Origin: Pseudomonadota bacterium
GTDB lineage: Bacteria > Pseudomonadota > Alphaproteobacteria > Rhizobiales > Hyphomicrobiaceae
Assembly (NCBI GenBank): GCA_023387235.1
Contig: JAEWIJ010000056.1
Coordinates: 16,036 to 80,035 of the forward strand
Length of the DNA: 64,000 nucleotides
Direction: 5' to 3'
Shown one piece after another: positions 1 through 8,459 of this stretch. A program made the position numbers and the translations under genes. The notes beneath the pieces were generated by a model, which was not told the DNA's origin, searched no databases, and saw only the letters and a list, made by a program, of their open reading frames with translations. Positions within the stretch are counted from its first letter, which is position 1. The number at the start of each line of letters is the position of its first letter.

Positions 1-1075
1 CCAAGGTGGCCGAAAAGTAGGCCACGCTCCGAGATGGACGCGTGGTCTGATCTAGTCCGCTGCGCAAGGTGCGCAATGGATTTTCGACCAGCCGATACAT
101 GATCCAGGCAAGCAGCAGCGCCAGCAGCGCTGCAATCACGTCGCGCAGAATGTCCGGCTTTCCGAGGTTCAATGTCCGAACATAGAACAGCACCGGCCAG
201 TGCCAAAGATACCACCCGTACGATACCCGCCCGATCCAGACCATGAGCGGCGCGACGAGAAGCTTGATGATCGCATCCGGCCTCATGAGCAACGCAGCCG
301 ATCCGACCGTTGTCAGGATCGCGCCGCGCGTGAAATCATCGCCATCGGAAGTGGCAATGCCGATCGCGATGAGCGCTGCCCCGAAGAAGCCCAGCAATGG
401 CGAAAGCGCAAGCCGGCTGGCAAGGATGGCCGCGATCCCGCCCGCGAGAAATTCCCAAGCGCGCCACGGCAGCAGAAAGAACTTGGCCGTGTCGTACGCC
501 GCCGGCGTGCCTATCCAGGCAGCAAACGAAACGCCGAAGACGACCGCGCCGGTGATATACAGAATGAGCGTCTGGGGCCGCGCGAGCGCCGACACGAGAG
601 CCACGAGCGCGACTGCGAAGTAGAACTGCTCTTCGACCGCCAGAGACCAGATATGGAGCAGCGGCTTGGTGTCGGACGTCGCAGAAAAGTATCCGGCATC
701 CAGAGCAAAATAGTGATTTGCAAGAAAGAGCGCGGCCCATGGGGCGGAGCTGCGGATCGCTTCGGCTTCATTCGGAAGCACGGGGAACAGCGGCATCGCG
801 GCAACAGTCGCGGCGATGACACACGCGAGCGGGACGAATAGGCGAAGTGCGCGCTTGGCAATGAAGTTGAGTAGCCAGTGAAGGCCGAGCTGGTTTGTTG
901 CTGCCTCGTCGATCAATCGACCGAGGATGAGATAGCCCGAAATCACGAAGAAGATGTCGACGCCGAGATATCCGCCCTTCAGTGCGTCAGGGCTGACATG
1001 GAATGCGACGACGGCCAGGATTGCAATCGCTCGAAGACCATCGAGTTCCGGCCGATAGGTAGAGTGAGCCCCCAT
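1..1075 (-). CDS. Acyltransferase 3 family membrane protein (OafA/YrhL-like), 3' end cut by window edge
   Basis: A reading frame of at least 358 codons runs off the left edge of the window. It begins with RPELDGLRAIAIL, the hallmark N-terminus of the acyltransferase-3 family, followed by GGYLGVDIFFVISGYL, which is the usual first catalytic and membrane segment. Many further hydrophobic helices follow, together with the family motif HIWSLAVEEQFY. Family members sit in the inner membrane and transfer acetyl or other acyl groups to surface polysaccharides, lipopolysaccharide or peptidoglycan. Some carry a C-terminal SGNH esterase domain; whether this one does lies outside the window. The start ATG at 1075 gives the conserved N-terminus directly. 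The neighbouring methyltransferases and glycosyltransferases support a role in decorating a surface glycan, but the acceptor cannot be inferred. Confidence 0.88.
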   Translation of the reverse strand, partial: MGAHSTYRPELDGLRAIAILAVVAFHVSPDALKGGYLGVDIFFVISGYLILGRLIDEAATNQLGLHWLLNFIAKRALRLFVPLACVIAATVAAMPLFPVLPNEAEAIRSSAPWAALFLANHYFALDAGYFSATSDTKPLLHIWSLAVEEQFYFAVALVALVSALARPQTLILYITGAVVFGVSFAAWIGTPAAYDTAKFFLLPWRAWEFLAGGIAAILASRLALSPLLGFFGAALIAIGIATSDGDDFTRGAILTTVGSAALLMRPDAIIKLLVAPLMVWIGRVSYGWYLWHWPVLFYVRTLNLGKPDILRDVIAALLALLLAWIMYRLVENPLRTLRSGLDQTTRPSRSVAYFSATL

Positions 1076-1136
1076 GACACGCCGACTGCCACAGACGAGC
1101 CAACTCGGCAATGCACGCGGAAAACCAATACACAGT

Positions 1137-1856
1137 TCACGCCGTCGCGCGCTTTCGGAAGACGAACACGGTGTCGCTGGTGAAGCCGGTCAAAATGTCG
1201 GACCTGAGGCCGGCTCGTGCCAGCTCTTCGCGCCGGACAAGAGTTTCCAGGTCGATCTGATCGAAGCCGGCAAAGTGATCCAGCAGACGCTCTTGGAGGT
1301 CCTCGTCGCCGAACCAGCGGACGTGATCATACTGCCCGAATCGGATCTCTCGATCCGCCGCCGTGAGATCGGGATTCATATCTTCGTCGAACACGCCCGA
1401 GCGGATCGGCACCTGGAAGATATGCAATCCGCCGGGCAGGATCGTCCTGTTCAAGGCGCGAATGAAATCACCGACGGGCGCAAATATGTGCTCGGCGACG
1501 TGCGAGTGCAGGAAGACCTCGACCGAATTTTCCGCAAAGTAGTCGAGTGGCCGCGCCAGATCGAACTTCTGAACCGTCACCGGCAGGTTCTCGTATTCGT
1601 CCGGAGCAAAGTCGACCGGCCGATAAAGATCGCCATATCGCTCCGAGAGAAGTCGGGAGATGCCGACCTCCGGCGCCATATGAACGAGCGGTGCCGTCAG
1701 CTTGGGCGGCAGTATCCTCGGCAAGGCAAGCCCCATGAGCCGATGCCGTTCCTTGGCGCCGCAGCCGGCACAAGCGGCCTTGGCCCGTCCGCGATAGTCC
1801 TTGAACTTGCGCGAGCCGCAGAGCGGGCAGCGATGGCTTTCCCTGAACCAGAACAT
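1137..1856 (-). CDS. Zinc-ribbon class I SAM-dependent methyltransferase
   Basis: This 239-residue protein starts with a small zinc ribbon (Cys10, Cys13, Cys29, Cys32). It continues into a Rossmann-like domain resembling the Methyltransf_11 type: after VHMAPE come the acidic LYRPVDFAPDEY segment and SVEVFLHSHVAEHI, the common 'cluster before ILPGG' arrangement of class I methyltransferases. The usual glycine-rich motif I is degenerate, so the protein may be a small-molecule or glycan methyltransferase with atypical SAM binding. It is in the same direction as the acyltransferase downstream and the methyltransferase upstream, inside a surface-glycan island. The substrate is unknown. Confidence 0.75.
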   Translation of the reverse strand: MFWFRESHRCPLCGSRKFKDYRGRAKAACAGCGAKERHRLMGLALPRILPPKLTAPLVHMAPEVGISRLLSERYGDLYRPVDFAPDEYENLPVTVQKFDLARPLDYFAENSVEVFLHSHVAEHIFAPVGDFIRALNRTILPGGLHIFQVPIRSGVFDEDMNPDLTAADREIRFGQYDHVRWFGDEDLQERLLDHFAGFDQIDLETLVRREELARAGLRSDILTGFTSDTVFVFRKRATA

Positions 1857-1908
1857 TGCCGAGCCCTCTTGTTTAGACGATAGCCACGACGTCTCGTGGC
1901 GCCGGTGC

Positions 1909-2685
1909 TCAGGCCGGCGCCAGCCGCCGCGCGATGAACAAGAACTGCGTTCTTGCCTTGACGAGCGTGCACTCGAGGCGGGGGGATCCGATGAGCGCGG
2001 TCAGCAGGCGCCATGCCGCCACTGTCCGCGGCGGAATATCCTCGATGACCAGCCAGCCCTGTGGTCTGAGGCTTTCGAGAGCGAAGTTCAGCGTGTTCAG
2101 ATTGGCTTCGGTCGAGTGCAGGCCGTCGTCGATGATCAGGTCGAATTCTCCGACGCCCAGCGCGCCCGTCATGGCCGCGAACGATGGAGGCGATAGCTGG
2201 TCGACCACGGCCGTGCGAATCCGCTCCTCGCTGAACATGATCTCGGGATCGATATCCGCTCCATAGACGCGCGCGCCCGGCACATGATCGCGGAACGCAC
2301 GCAGCGACGCGCCGGGACGCCCCTTCAGCCCCATGGTCGAGATCGCCTTGGGATCATTCGTCCCGAGGCCGATCTCGAGAATGCAGGGATTGGGAAGCTT
2401 TCGGCACTCATCGAGTATGCGGGAATAGATCGGCGCGTATCCGTGCGCGGCCTTGTCCGAGCCATGATGCTCGAACAGCCTATCGAGCTCCAGTCCATCG
2501 GACTTTCCCGAAAACTCTTCCGCTGAAATCTCGTGTGGCGCGGAGACGCCGAGCTCCGCGCCGAGAATGCCCAGCACCTGCTCTGGAAATCTGTTCGCGG
2601 CACTGTAGCTCAGAGCAGGATAGCGCCAGAAATTCGCGGAGTTCGGAAAGAATACGCTCATATCCTTCTGCAGGTGGTCGCTCAT
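1909..2685 (-). CDS. Class I SAM-dependent methyltransferase
   Basis: The 258-residue product has a clear class I methyltransferase core: ILEIGLGTND (motif I, about residues 102-111), an acidic YGADID (motif II) and FDLIIDDGLHS (motif III/IV, about 174-184). FDLIIDDGLHS resembles macrocin-type and cephalosporin hydroxylase-type enzymes that act on sugars. A longer open frame extends to 2814, but the added residues are low-complexity and basic. The ATG at 2685 gives a cleaner protein, though the start is uncertain. It lies upstream of and co-directional with the zinc-ribbon methyltransferase, and divergent from the next methyltransferase. The acceptor is unknown. Confidence 0.8.
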   Translation of the reverse strand: MSDHLQKDMSVFFPNSANFWRYPALSYSAANRFPEQVLGILGAELGVSAPHEISAEEFSGKSDGLELDRLFEHHGSDKAAHGYAPIYSRILDECRKLPNPCILEIGLGTNDPKAISTMGLKGRPGASLRAFRDHVPGARVYGADIDPEIMFSEERIRTAVVDQLSPPSFAAMTGALGVGEFDLIIDDGLHSTEANLNTLNFALESLRPQGWLVIEDIPPRTVAAWRLLTALIGSPRLECTLVKARTQFLFIARRLAPA

Positions 2686-2947
2686 CGCGTTGGAATTATT
2701 CGGCCGATCCGAACTGCGTTGCGAACCTGCCACGGGGCTCTCTCGAGACAATGTGCCGGAGAGCAATTTCTTCATTCTGCTGGCGATCCGCATTCTTATC
2801 CCCAGATGTGGCAATGGCGCTGGCCAACAGGGTTACGTCGTCGACCTCATCGTGCTAGCAGAACACGCTGGGCTGATGAGAGATGCCATCGTCAATCCCG
2901 GTGGCACTGCCAGCCTTTTCCACAAGAACGGGAGCAATGCTAGTCAT

Positions 2948-3637
2948 ATGCTTAAGCTCTTGAGTGGCAACAAGCTGCTGGCGAAGTACGTGCCGCAATC
3001 GAGACGCACCGCGGGCGCAACAGGCGAGGATCGGCAGCGCGAGCGGCGACGGCAAACCAAGAATTCCATGCCCCGCGTCGCGCTTCAGGCGTGCCACACC
3101 GAGGGCTCCTCGCTGCTCCCCAGCCGCCAGGCGATGCTTTCGAAACTTCCGACGGACGGCGTCGCCTGCGAGATCGGCGTCTCGCGCGGGGATTTCACTG
3201 CGGACATTCTCGCGCTGAACAGCCCCACCAAACTGCACCTCGTGGACAGTTGGGATTCGCAGCGCTACGCGGCCGATCTCGACAAGGTAAGGGCGACGTT
3301 CGCCGCCGAGATCGCCACCGGGCGCGTCGAGATCAATCGCGGCCTGTCCACCGAGGCTCTCGCGCGCTTCGACGATGCTTATTTCGACTGGGTCTATATC
3401 GACACAAATCACTCGTACGCGACTACCGCGGCCGAGCTGGAAATATGCGCGCGGAAGATCAAGCCCGGCGGCAGGATCGCAGGCCATGACTTCTGCACCG
3501 GCAACGTCATAACGCCCGTGCCCTATGGCGTCGTGGAGGCGTGCAACGAGTTCTGTGTGCGCGAGGGATGGCGCTACGAATTCCTGACGCTCGACACGGA
3601 CGGCCATTTTTCGTTCTGCCTCGCAAAGATCCCGTAG
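2948..3637 (+). CDS. Class I SAM-dependent methyltransferase (Methyltransf_24-like)
   Basis: The 229-residue protein carries ACEIGVSRGDFT as the SAM-binding motif I (about residues 73-84), LHLVDSW as the acidic motif II, and YFDWVYIDTNHSY followed by KIKPGGRIAGHDF as the later core strands. These features are typical of the Methyltransf_24 group, which often sits in polysaccharide and antibiotic loci. The open frame continues upstream to 2690. The ATG at 2948 is preferred because a GGGAG sequence lies about a dozen bases upstream and the extra N-terminus looks non-coding. It is followed after a short gap by a glycosyltransferase-like gene on the same strand. Confidence 0.8.
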   Translation: MLKLLSGNKLLAKYVPQSRRTAGATGEDRQRERRRQTKNSMPRVALQACHTEGSSLLPSRQAMLSKLPTDGVACEIGVSRGDFTADILALNSPTKLHLVDSWDSQRYAADLDKVRATFAAEIATGRVEINRGLSTEALARFDDAYFDWVYIDTNHSYATTAAELEICARKIKPGGRIAGHDFCTGNVITPVPYGVVEACNEFCVREGWRYEFLTLDTDGHFSFCLAKIP

Positions 3638-3665
3638 CCCGGATCGTGCTCAGGAAAGCGTGCGC

Positions 3666-4928
3666 ATGATTCGCGACGTCGTTCACGTGTCTCCGATCGC
3701 GCTGCCTGAAGGGAGCGAACTGGCGCGCACGCCGCCCCGCCCGCCAGAATTCCGGATGCCGGACTACGAGCAGAAATTCGACTATCGCTCGCTCATCTAC
3801 GACGTGTTCCACTATCACGGCGACATCGCAGCCATAGGGCCGCCACTGCTCAATCTGAAGGAGCCCGCAGCAAGTTTCGCGTATAGCGCGGACAGCAGGC
3901 CGCTCAGAGCGTATTTCTCCGATATGAACCGCATGTCCAGATGGGTGTTCAAGGACGCCGCCAAGCTCTATCTGCCGAGGTGGATACGCGGACGAAGGCC
4001 ACTCTCCCGGCGATCCCCGTCGGACCTGCTGCGTTTGCTCAGGACAGATGAGCGGGCCCTGCCCCAGCCGTTTCCGGGCGGCGCCCTGACTATTTCATTC
4101 GGCAAGGACGAAGGCGTTTCGGCGGCTATCGGCGCCAATCTGCGCCACCTGTTCGCGAACCGTCGCTGCCTGCTGACGAAGTCCAAGAACAACGACCTGC
4201 GATGGATCCGCGATTGGGTGAAATTCCACGTGAAGGCCCATCGAGCCGACGCGGCACTGATCTACGATAATGGCTCTGACCGCTACGCCCCGCGCGAAAT
4301 ACTCGACGCTCTGGCCGGTATTGCGGGGCTCGAGGCCGCCGTCGTCGTCGAGTGGCCCTTCAAGTGGGGCGTTCATGGCGACGATTTCGGCATATGGGAT
4401 TCGGATTTTGCGCAGCACGGCATATTGGAGCACGCCCGATGGCGCTTTCTGGAGTACGCACGCGGCGTCGTCTATCAGGACGTGGACGAGCTCGCGCTCA
4501 GTGACCGAAGCATTTTCGAGATTGCCGAGCAGTCGAAGACAGGGACCGTTCTCTACGAGGGCCGGTGGATCGAGCACGTGAGGCCGGAGCGCAGCACCCC
4601 AAGTGCCGCACGTCCTCGCCATGCCGACTTCAGGTACTTCAGGCCCGACGTTGCTCCTGCCTCGACCAAATGGTGCACGGTGCCGTCGCGCAACAAGCGA
4701 TCGCGCCAGTGGCGTGTGCACTGGATCAAGCCGGCGGAAAAGACGGAAGAAATAAAGCTGAGGCACTTTCGCGCGATCAGCACCGGCTGGAAACACGACC
4801 GATCGCCTGAGCCGTTCGATGCTTCCGTCTACCGCGAGGACACCGATCTCGTGCGCGCTCTGGCCGAGGCGGATCTGCGCGGCAGCGGCGCCGAGAGACC
4901 GTCCTCCGGTCAGAGGCCTGCCAACTGA
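3666..4928 (+). CDS. GT92-like / Glyco_tranf_2_4-type glycosyltransferase
   Basis: The 420-residue protein contains a segment of about 200 residues in its centre that matches the GT92 and Glyco_tranf_2_4 pattern. The signature is NDLRWIRDWVKFHVKAHRAD followed by LIYDNGSD, where an EW-Y/F-H helix precedes a 'DN-S-D' loop. The sequence YQDVDELAL further on resembles a DxD-type metal-binding site. Such enzymes transfer sugars to glycan or lipid acceptors in the cytoplasm. The first 130 residues are unassigned. ATG at 3666 is preferred over GTG at 3660 because AGGAAAG ends about eight bases upstream of the ATG. Its last 19 bases overlap the 3' end of the converging GT4 gene. Confidence 0.65.
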   Translation: MIRDVVHVSPIALPEGSELARTPPRPPEFRMPDYEQKFDYRSLIYDVFHYHGDIAAIGPPLLNLKEPAASFAYSADSRPLRAYFSDMNRMSRWVFKDAAKLYLPRWIRGRRPLSRRSPSDLLRLLRTDERALPQPFPGGALTISFGKDEGVSAAIGANLRHLFANRRCLLTKSKNNDLRWIRDWVKFHVKAHRADAALIYDNGSDRYAPREILDALAGIAGLEAAVVVEWPFKWGVHGDDFGIWDSDFAQHGILEHARWRFLEYARGVVYQDVDELALSDRSIFEIAEQSKTGTVLYEGRWIEHVRPERSTPSAARPRHADFRYFRPDVAPASTKWCTVPSRNKRSRQWRVHWIKPAEKTEEIKLRHFRAISTGWKHDRSPEPFDASVYREDTDLVRALAEADLRGSGAERPSSGQRPAN

Positions 4929-6136
4929 TCGTAGTACGCTTCCAGCGCGAGCGTTTGCGCAGCCATATCCAGCTTGTCTTCGGCAAAACGCCGCGCTGCG
5001 GTCGACGAGGAGGCCGCGAACGCATCGTCAGTCAGGTAGCGCACGAGTGCCCTCACGAGGGCATCATGGTCTCGCTCGGGAAGTGCGATGCCGGTCACGC
5101 CATCGATTATGCCCTCCGATCCGCCCGCTCGATCGGACGTAACGACCGGAAGACCCGATGCCTGAGCCTCGGGAATAACGGTCGGCAGCCCCTCCGAGTC
5201 GCCGTCCGATGCGCGGATGCTTGGAACGCAGAGCACACGGGCCTGCTGCATCTCGCTCAGCACCTGATCCGCCGTCTGTCGCCCGGCAAAGCGGACACCG
5301 GGATCGCTCGCCATCGATCTCAGATCCGCGTCGAGCTTGCCCTCACCGATGATCAGGAGCTCGGCATCGGGGACCTTGGATCTCACGTCCGGGAACGCCC
5401 GGATGAGATGCTCGACTCCCTTCTTTTCCACAAACCGGCCAACGAACAGGATCCGCCGCGGCCGCGTCTGGATCGCTGTTGGGCCCGGCATGATCGCTCT
5501 CGTGTCGACGCCGATACGAATCGTCCTCATCGCAGAGGCGTTCAGGCCATAGCTCGTCGCGTATTCGGCGATCACATCGGACACGGCAATGAACTTCGTG
5601 CCCCATTGCGCCATGGCGCGCAGCGCCGACGGATAGCGGCGGTATCGCCGGCCTCTCGCGCCCGCCTCCCAGCATTCGGCGTGCACGCTCGCGTCGTAGC
5701 CGTGCAGCGTGACGACCATCGGGATCTTCAACGCGATGGCCAGCGGCCACGCCTCCTCGGCATTGGTGCCGAAATGCACGTGGAGCAGGCAAGGGGAGGC
5801 TTCGCGAAGCGGCGAGAACCACGGCTGGCTCTGGATGAGTTTCGCGGTCCGCGCTGCTTGCGCTTCATGCGGCAACTCGGAGCTTCTGGAGGACCGGACC
5901 ACCAAACGGCGCAGCCTGTCCGCGAGCGTCTTCTTCTTCACCTTGCCTGTGGAAGGATCGGGCATCTGGATGGCGCGGTAGCTCAGGCCATCGAGAGGAA
6001 TGCCGCCCTCGATCGGCGTGCCGACGACGATGCCGTTCCATCTCGTGAGCGAACGCACCTGCCGATAAATGAACGTCTCCGAGAAGGCGAGGAGGTTGCG
6101 CCGGTAGATCAGCACTGTCGGCCTTGGCTGCGGCAT
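4910..6136 (-). CDS. GT4 family glycosyltransferase
   Basis: The 408-residue product has the GT-B organisation of family 4. The N-terminal half contains ETFIYRQVRSL and LHVHFGTNAEEAWPLA, typical acceptor-side motifs. The C-terminal half contains RILFVGRFVEKKGVEHLI and the nucleotide-sugar motif EGLPTVIPEAQASGLPVV. The central LIIGEGKLDADL strand is also family-typical. It would act at the inner face of the cytoplasmic membrane in surface-glycan assembly. It lies 42 bases after the TylF-like methyltransferase on the same strand, suggesting a two-gene unit. Sugar specificity cannot be read from the sequence. Confidence 0.92.
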   Translation of the reverse strand: MPQPRPTVLIYRRNLLAFSETFIYRQVRSLTRWNGIVVGTPIEGGIPLDGLSYRAIQMPDPSTGKVKKKTLADRLRRLVVRSSRSSELPHEAQAARTAKLIQSQPWFSPLREASPCLLHVHFGTNAEEAWPLAIALKIPMVVTLHGYDASVHAECWEAGARGRRYRRYPSALRAMAQWGTKFIAVSDVIAEYATSYGLNASAMRTIRIGVDTRAIMPGPTAIQTRPRRILFVGRFVEKKGVEHLIRAFPDVRSKVPDAELLIIGEGKLDADLRSMASDPGVRFAGRQTADQVLSEMQQARVLCVPSIRASDGDSEGLPTVIPEAQASGLPVVTSDRAGGSEGIIDGVTGIALPERDHDALVRALVRYLTDDAFAASSSTAARRFAEDKLDMAAQTLALEAYYDQLAGL

Positions 6137-6178
6137 CTCCGTCTCGTTGCTCCAGTAAAGTCGCGCCGCCCCCGAGAC

Positions 6179-6955
6179 CTATCGGGCGTCGCGCTTCACC
6201 ATCCAGGCGCCGGCGAAACGGTCGACGGAGCGAATGCGCCATGAAAGCCCATTCCGCGAGAGAAAGTCGTGTGCGGCACGCGCACATCCGTCCCATGCAT
6301 AGTAGTCGTCGAGGATGATGACGCCTTCATCCGATACGGAAGGAGCAAAGCTATCGAGCACGTACGTGACGGGGTCGTACCAGTCGCAGTCCACGCGCAA
6401 CAAGGCGATCTTAAGCTGAGCAATGGCGGCGACATGCTTCGGCACGCTGTCGTTGAACCACCCGGGCACGACGATGGCCTCGTCATCCTTGAAGCCGAAC
6501 TTCTTTATGGCCTCCCGAACGCCTTCGAGCGGCGCGGTGCAGTTGTCGAAGTACGACGGAGACGCCGTATCCTTCTGGTATTGAAGGGCGTGCGGACCGT
6601 CGCGCTCGTCGGCGGGCGGCAAGCCCTGGAAGCTGTCGAACATCCAAACTGGCTTTACAATGCGCCCGTACTTGTATCGCTGCGCGAGCAGCATCGAGAA
6701 GCTGCCGCCACCCTTCCACGTGCCGCACTCGATCAGATCGCCTTCGACGTCGGCATCTATCACCGCGACGGCGTGCTTGATCGTGGCCTGCAGCGCCTGG
6801 GTACGCAGCATCGTATAGGGCGCCACCTCCCTGGCGATGCGATCCTCGACGGTAGGCGCCAGCGAGCCCTTGGCGGGCGAGCGTTTGCGGCGCTTGAGAC
6901 CGAGCTTCTCGCGCGCCCACCGTCCGAGCTGCCGGGCACCAGATGTGGCCGCCAT
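6179..6955 (-). CDS. TylF/MycF-type (macrocin O-methyltransferase) family protein
   Basis: The 258-residue protein fits the TylF family of metal-dependent sugar O-methyltransferases. It has DLIECGTWKGGGSF (SAM site), WMFDSFQGLP (acidic loop and family signature), ALLRVDCDWYDPV and GVIILDDYYAWDGC (candidate metal-binding acidic residues). Characterised members methylate deoxysugars, so a methylated sugar in the surface glycan is plausible. The ATG at 6955 is preceded by GGTGAG at good spacing, and the longer open frame back to 7108 is arginine-rich and unlikely to be translated. It is transcribed toward the GT4 gene and divergent from the gene at 7292. Confidence 0.88.
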   Translation of the reverse strand: MAATSGARQLGRWAREKLGLKRRKRSPAKGSLAPTVEDRIAREVAPYTMLRTQALQATIKHAVAVIDADVEGDLIECGTWKGGGSFSMLLAQRYKYGRIVKPVWMFDSFQGLPPADERDGPHALQYQKDTASPSYFDNCTAPLEGVREAIKKFGFKDDEAIVVPGWFNDSVPKHVAAIAQLKIALLRVDCDWYDPVTYVLDSFAPSVSDEGVIILDDYYAWDGCARAAHDFLSRNGLSWRIRSVDRFAGAWMVKRDAR

Positions 6956-7291
6956 TTGCTCACCCCGCTGAATTAAGTCCCGTCGAGAGGACTTGAGTAG
7001 CACGACCCCAGCGCCGCGATAACGCATTCGGCGCGCATCGCGACGCCTTCGCGATCCGATCGGTGCACCAGTGCCTCTCGCCATCGGCCACAATGCCACC
7101 GCCGTCATATTCGCGGCCGATCATTGTTTCATTGTCCCCGCCCTCGCGACGGCGCAAGCAGGGACCGCTGACTATCTGTGGATTGGTCATGCTTTGCCCT
7201 ATGACATCGCTCCACTTTTCCATTTGATCCGAGCGGTGACCGTCGAAACACGCTCCGTTGCCACGACCTTCTCGTTGATCTGCCTAAAGTG
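6956..7291. other. Intergenic region between divergent glycan genes
   Basis: About 335 bases separate the start codons of the TylF-like gene and the uncharacterised gene at 7292, so promoters for both strands should lie here. A weak six-base inverted repeat (AAGTCC/GGACTT, 6975-6994) is present, but I see no convincing promoter, terminator or regulator site. No small protein-coding frame looks real. Confidence 0.4.
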
Positions 7292-8434
7292 ATGGAACGC
7301 CAAAGACCTCAGCAGCCCACGTCGAAATTCGTGCGCGAAGTGCGTCGGCTCGGCCGCAACGCCCGCCAGCTGATTCGCCCCCTGATCCCGTACATGGCGC
7401 AGCGAGGGGCTTCGAACCAGCCCGCCGTCGATCTCGATTTGATTCGCGACCGGTACTGGCGTTCGCCGCTCGCCGCCGAGCCCGAGACCTTCTGCCTGCT
7501 TCGCGTCGTCGGGAACGACCTCGTTCCGCGGCACGCCAAGGGACAATCCCGCGCCAACGTCGCCTTCACGCTCGAAAACGAGCCCGCCTCTGAGAGTTGC
7601 ACGAAGCTCTGGGTGCTCAACAGGATCTTCGACGCCGAGGAAGAGGCGGCGATCATCAGCCTGATCGAGCGCCACGGGCAGGCCTACCATCGCATTCCCT
7701 TCGATCTTGCGACCTACGCGCGACAGCCGTGGGATGTGGACGACCTGCCGGAGGCGGCACTGAGGCTGCTCGCCTCGCATGATGACGACTCGTCCAGGGA
7801 ACGGTTGCGGCTCGCGACGGTGATCCGGCGGAGCAAATCCAACTACGCGATCAACAACAACGGCGCGCGCAACGTTGCCCTGGCTCTGGGCCGGACGATG
7901 GCCAAGTGGGTGCTGCCCTGGGATGGCAACTGCTTCCTGACGCGGGCGGCCTGGGAAAGCCTGCGTGACAGCATCGCGAAGCGTCCGTATCTCCCGTACT
8001 TCGTCGTGCCCATGGTGCGCGTGACCGACAATGCGCATGTGCTGCGCGAGGACTACGAGCCGGAAACCCGCCAGGAGCCGCAGCTCATCTTCCGACGTGA
8101 CGCCGGCGAAATGTTCGACGAACGCTATCCCTATGGACAGCGCCCAAAGATCGAGCTGCTCTGGCGCCTGGGCGTGCCGGGTGTCTGGGACCACGTGGAG
8201 GTGAAAGCGCATGAGCTGCCGCGTCCGCCACTTTGTCCGGACGCCGGGCAAATCGGCAGCGCGGGCTGGGTTGCGCGCCTGAACTCCGGCAATCCCGCGC
8301 TCGAGGTCGGACACAAGAGCGGGTCACGACGCGGTGCTGCCCGCGACGAAGCCATCGTCGCATTCCTCGACATGCTCGACCGCGCCGCCGTCGAGGCCGG
8401 CCTCATGCCGCGCGAAAGCCTGAGGTCCCGTTAG
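7292..8434 (+). CDS. Uncharacterised glycosyltransferase-like protein of a polysaccharide locus
   Basis: The 380-residue protein has no family name I can assign with confidence. It shows a recognisable pattern: CLLRVVGNDLVPRHAKG near residue 72, CTKLWVLNRIFD near 110, NYAINNNGARNVALALGR near 185, and KWVLPWDGNCFLT near 205. The strand-loop-acidic pattern and the 'NNNGARN ... WDGNC' block recall GT-A-like or Stealth-like enzymes of surface polysaccharide loci. No signal peptide or membrane helix is evident, so it is probably cytoplasmic. ATG at 7292 directly follows a GTG at 7289; either could be used. Function is inferred from context only. Confidence 0.55.
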   Translation: MERQRPQQPTSKFVREVRRLGRNARQLIRPLIPYMAQRGASNQPAVDLDLIRDRYWRSPLAAEPETFCLLRVVGNDLVPRHAKGQSRANVAFTLENEPASESCTKLWVLNRIFDAEEEAAIISLIERHGQAYHRIPFDLATYARQPWDVDDLPEAALRLLASHDDDSSRERLRLATVIRRSKSNYAINNNGARNVALALGRTMAKWVLPWDGNCFLTRAAWESLRDSIAKRPYLPYFVVPMVRVTDNAHVLREDYEPETRQEPQLIFRRDAGEMFDERYPYGQRPKIELLWRLGVPGVWDHVEVKAHELPRPPLCPDAGQIGSAGWVARLNSGNPALEVGHKSGSRRGAARDEAIVAFLDMLDRAAVEAGLMPRESLRSR

Positions 8435-8459
8435 AACGCATCGCACGCGGCCGATGCAC

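Noticed and set aside
2690..2947. N-terminal extension of the methyltransferase at 2948
   Set aside because: The extension lies in the divergent promoter region, lacks fold-like sequence, and a ribosome binding site precedes ATG 2948.
6975..6994. Inverted repeat AAGTCC/GGACTT
   Set aside because: Six-base stem with an eight-base loop and no T-run; too weak to call a terminator or operator.
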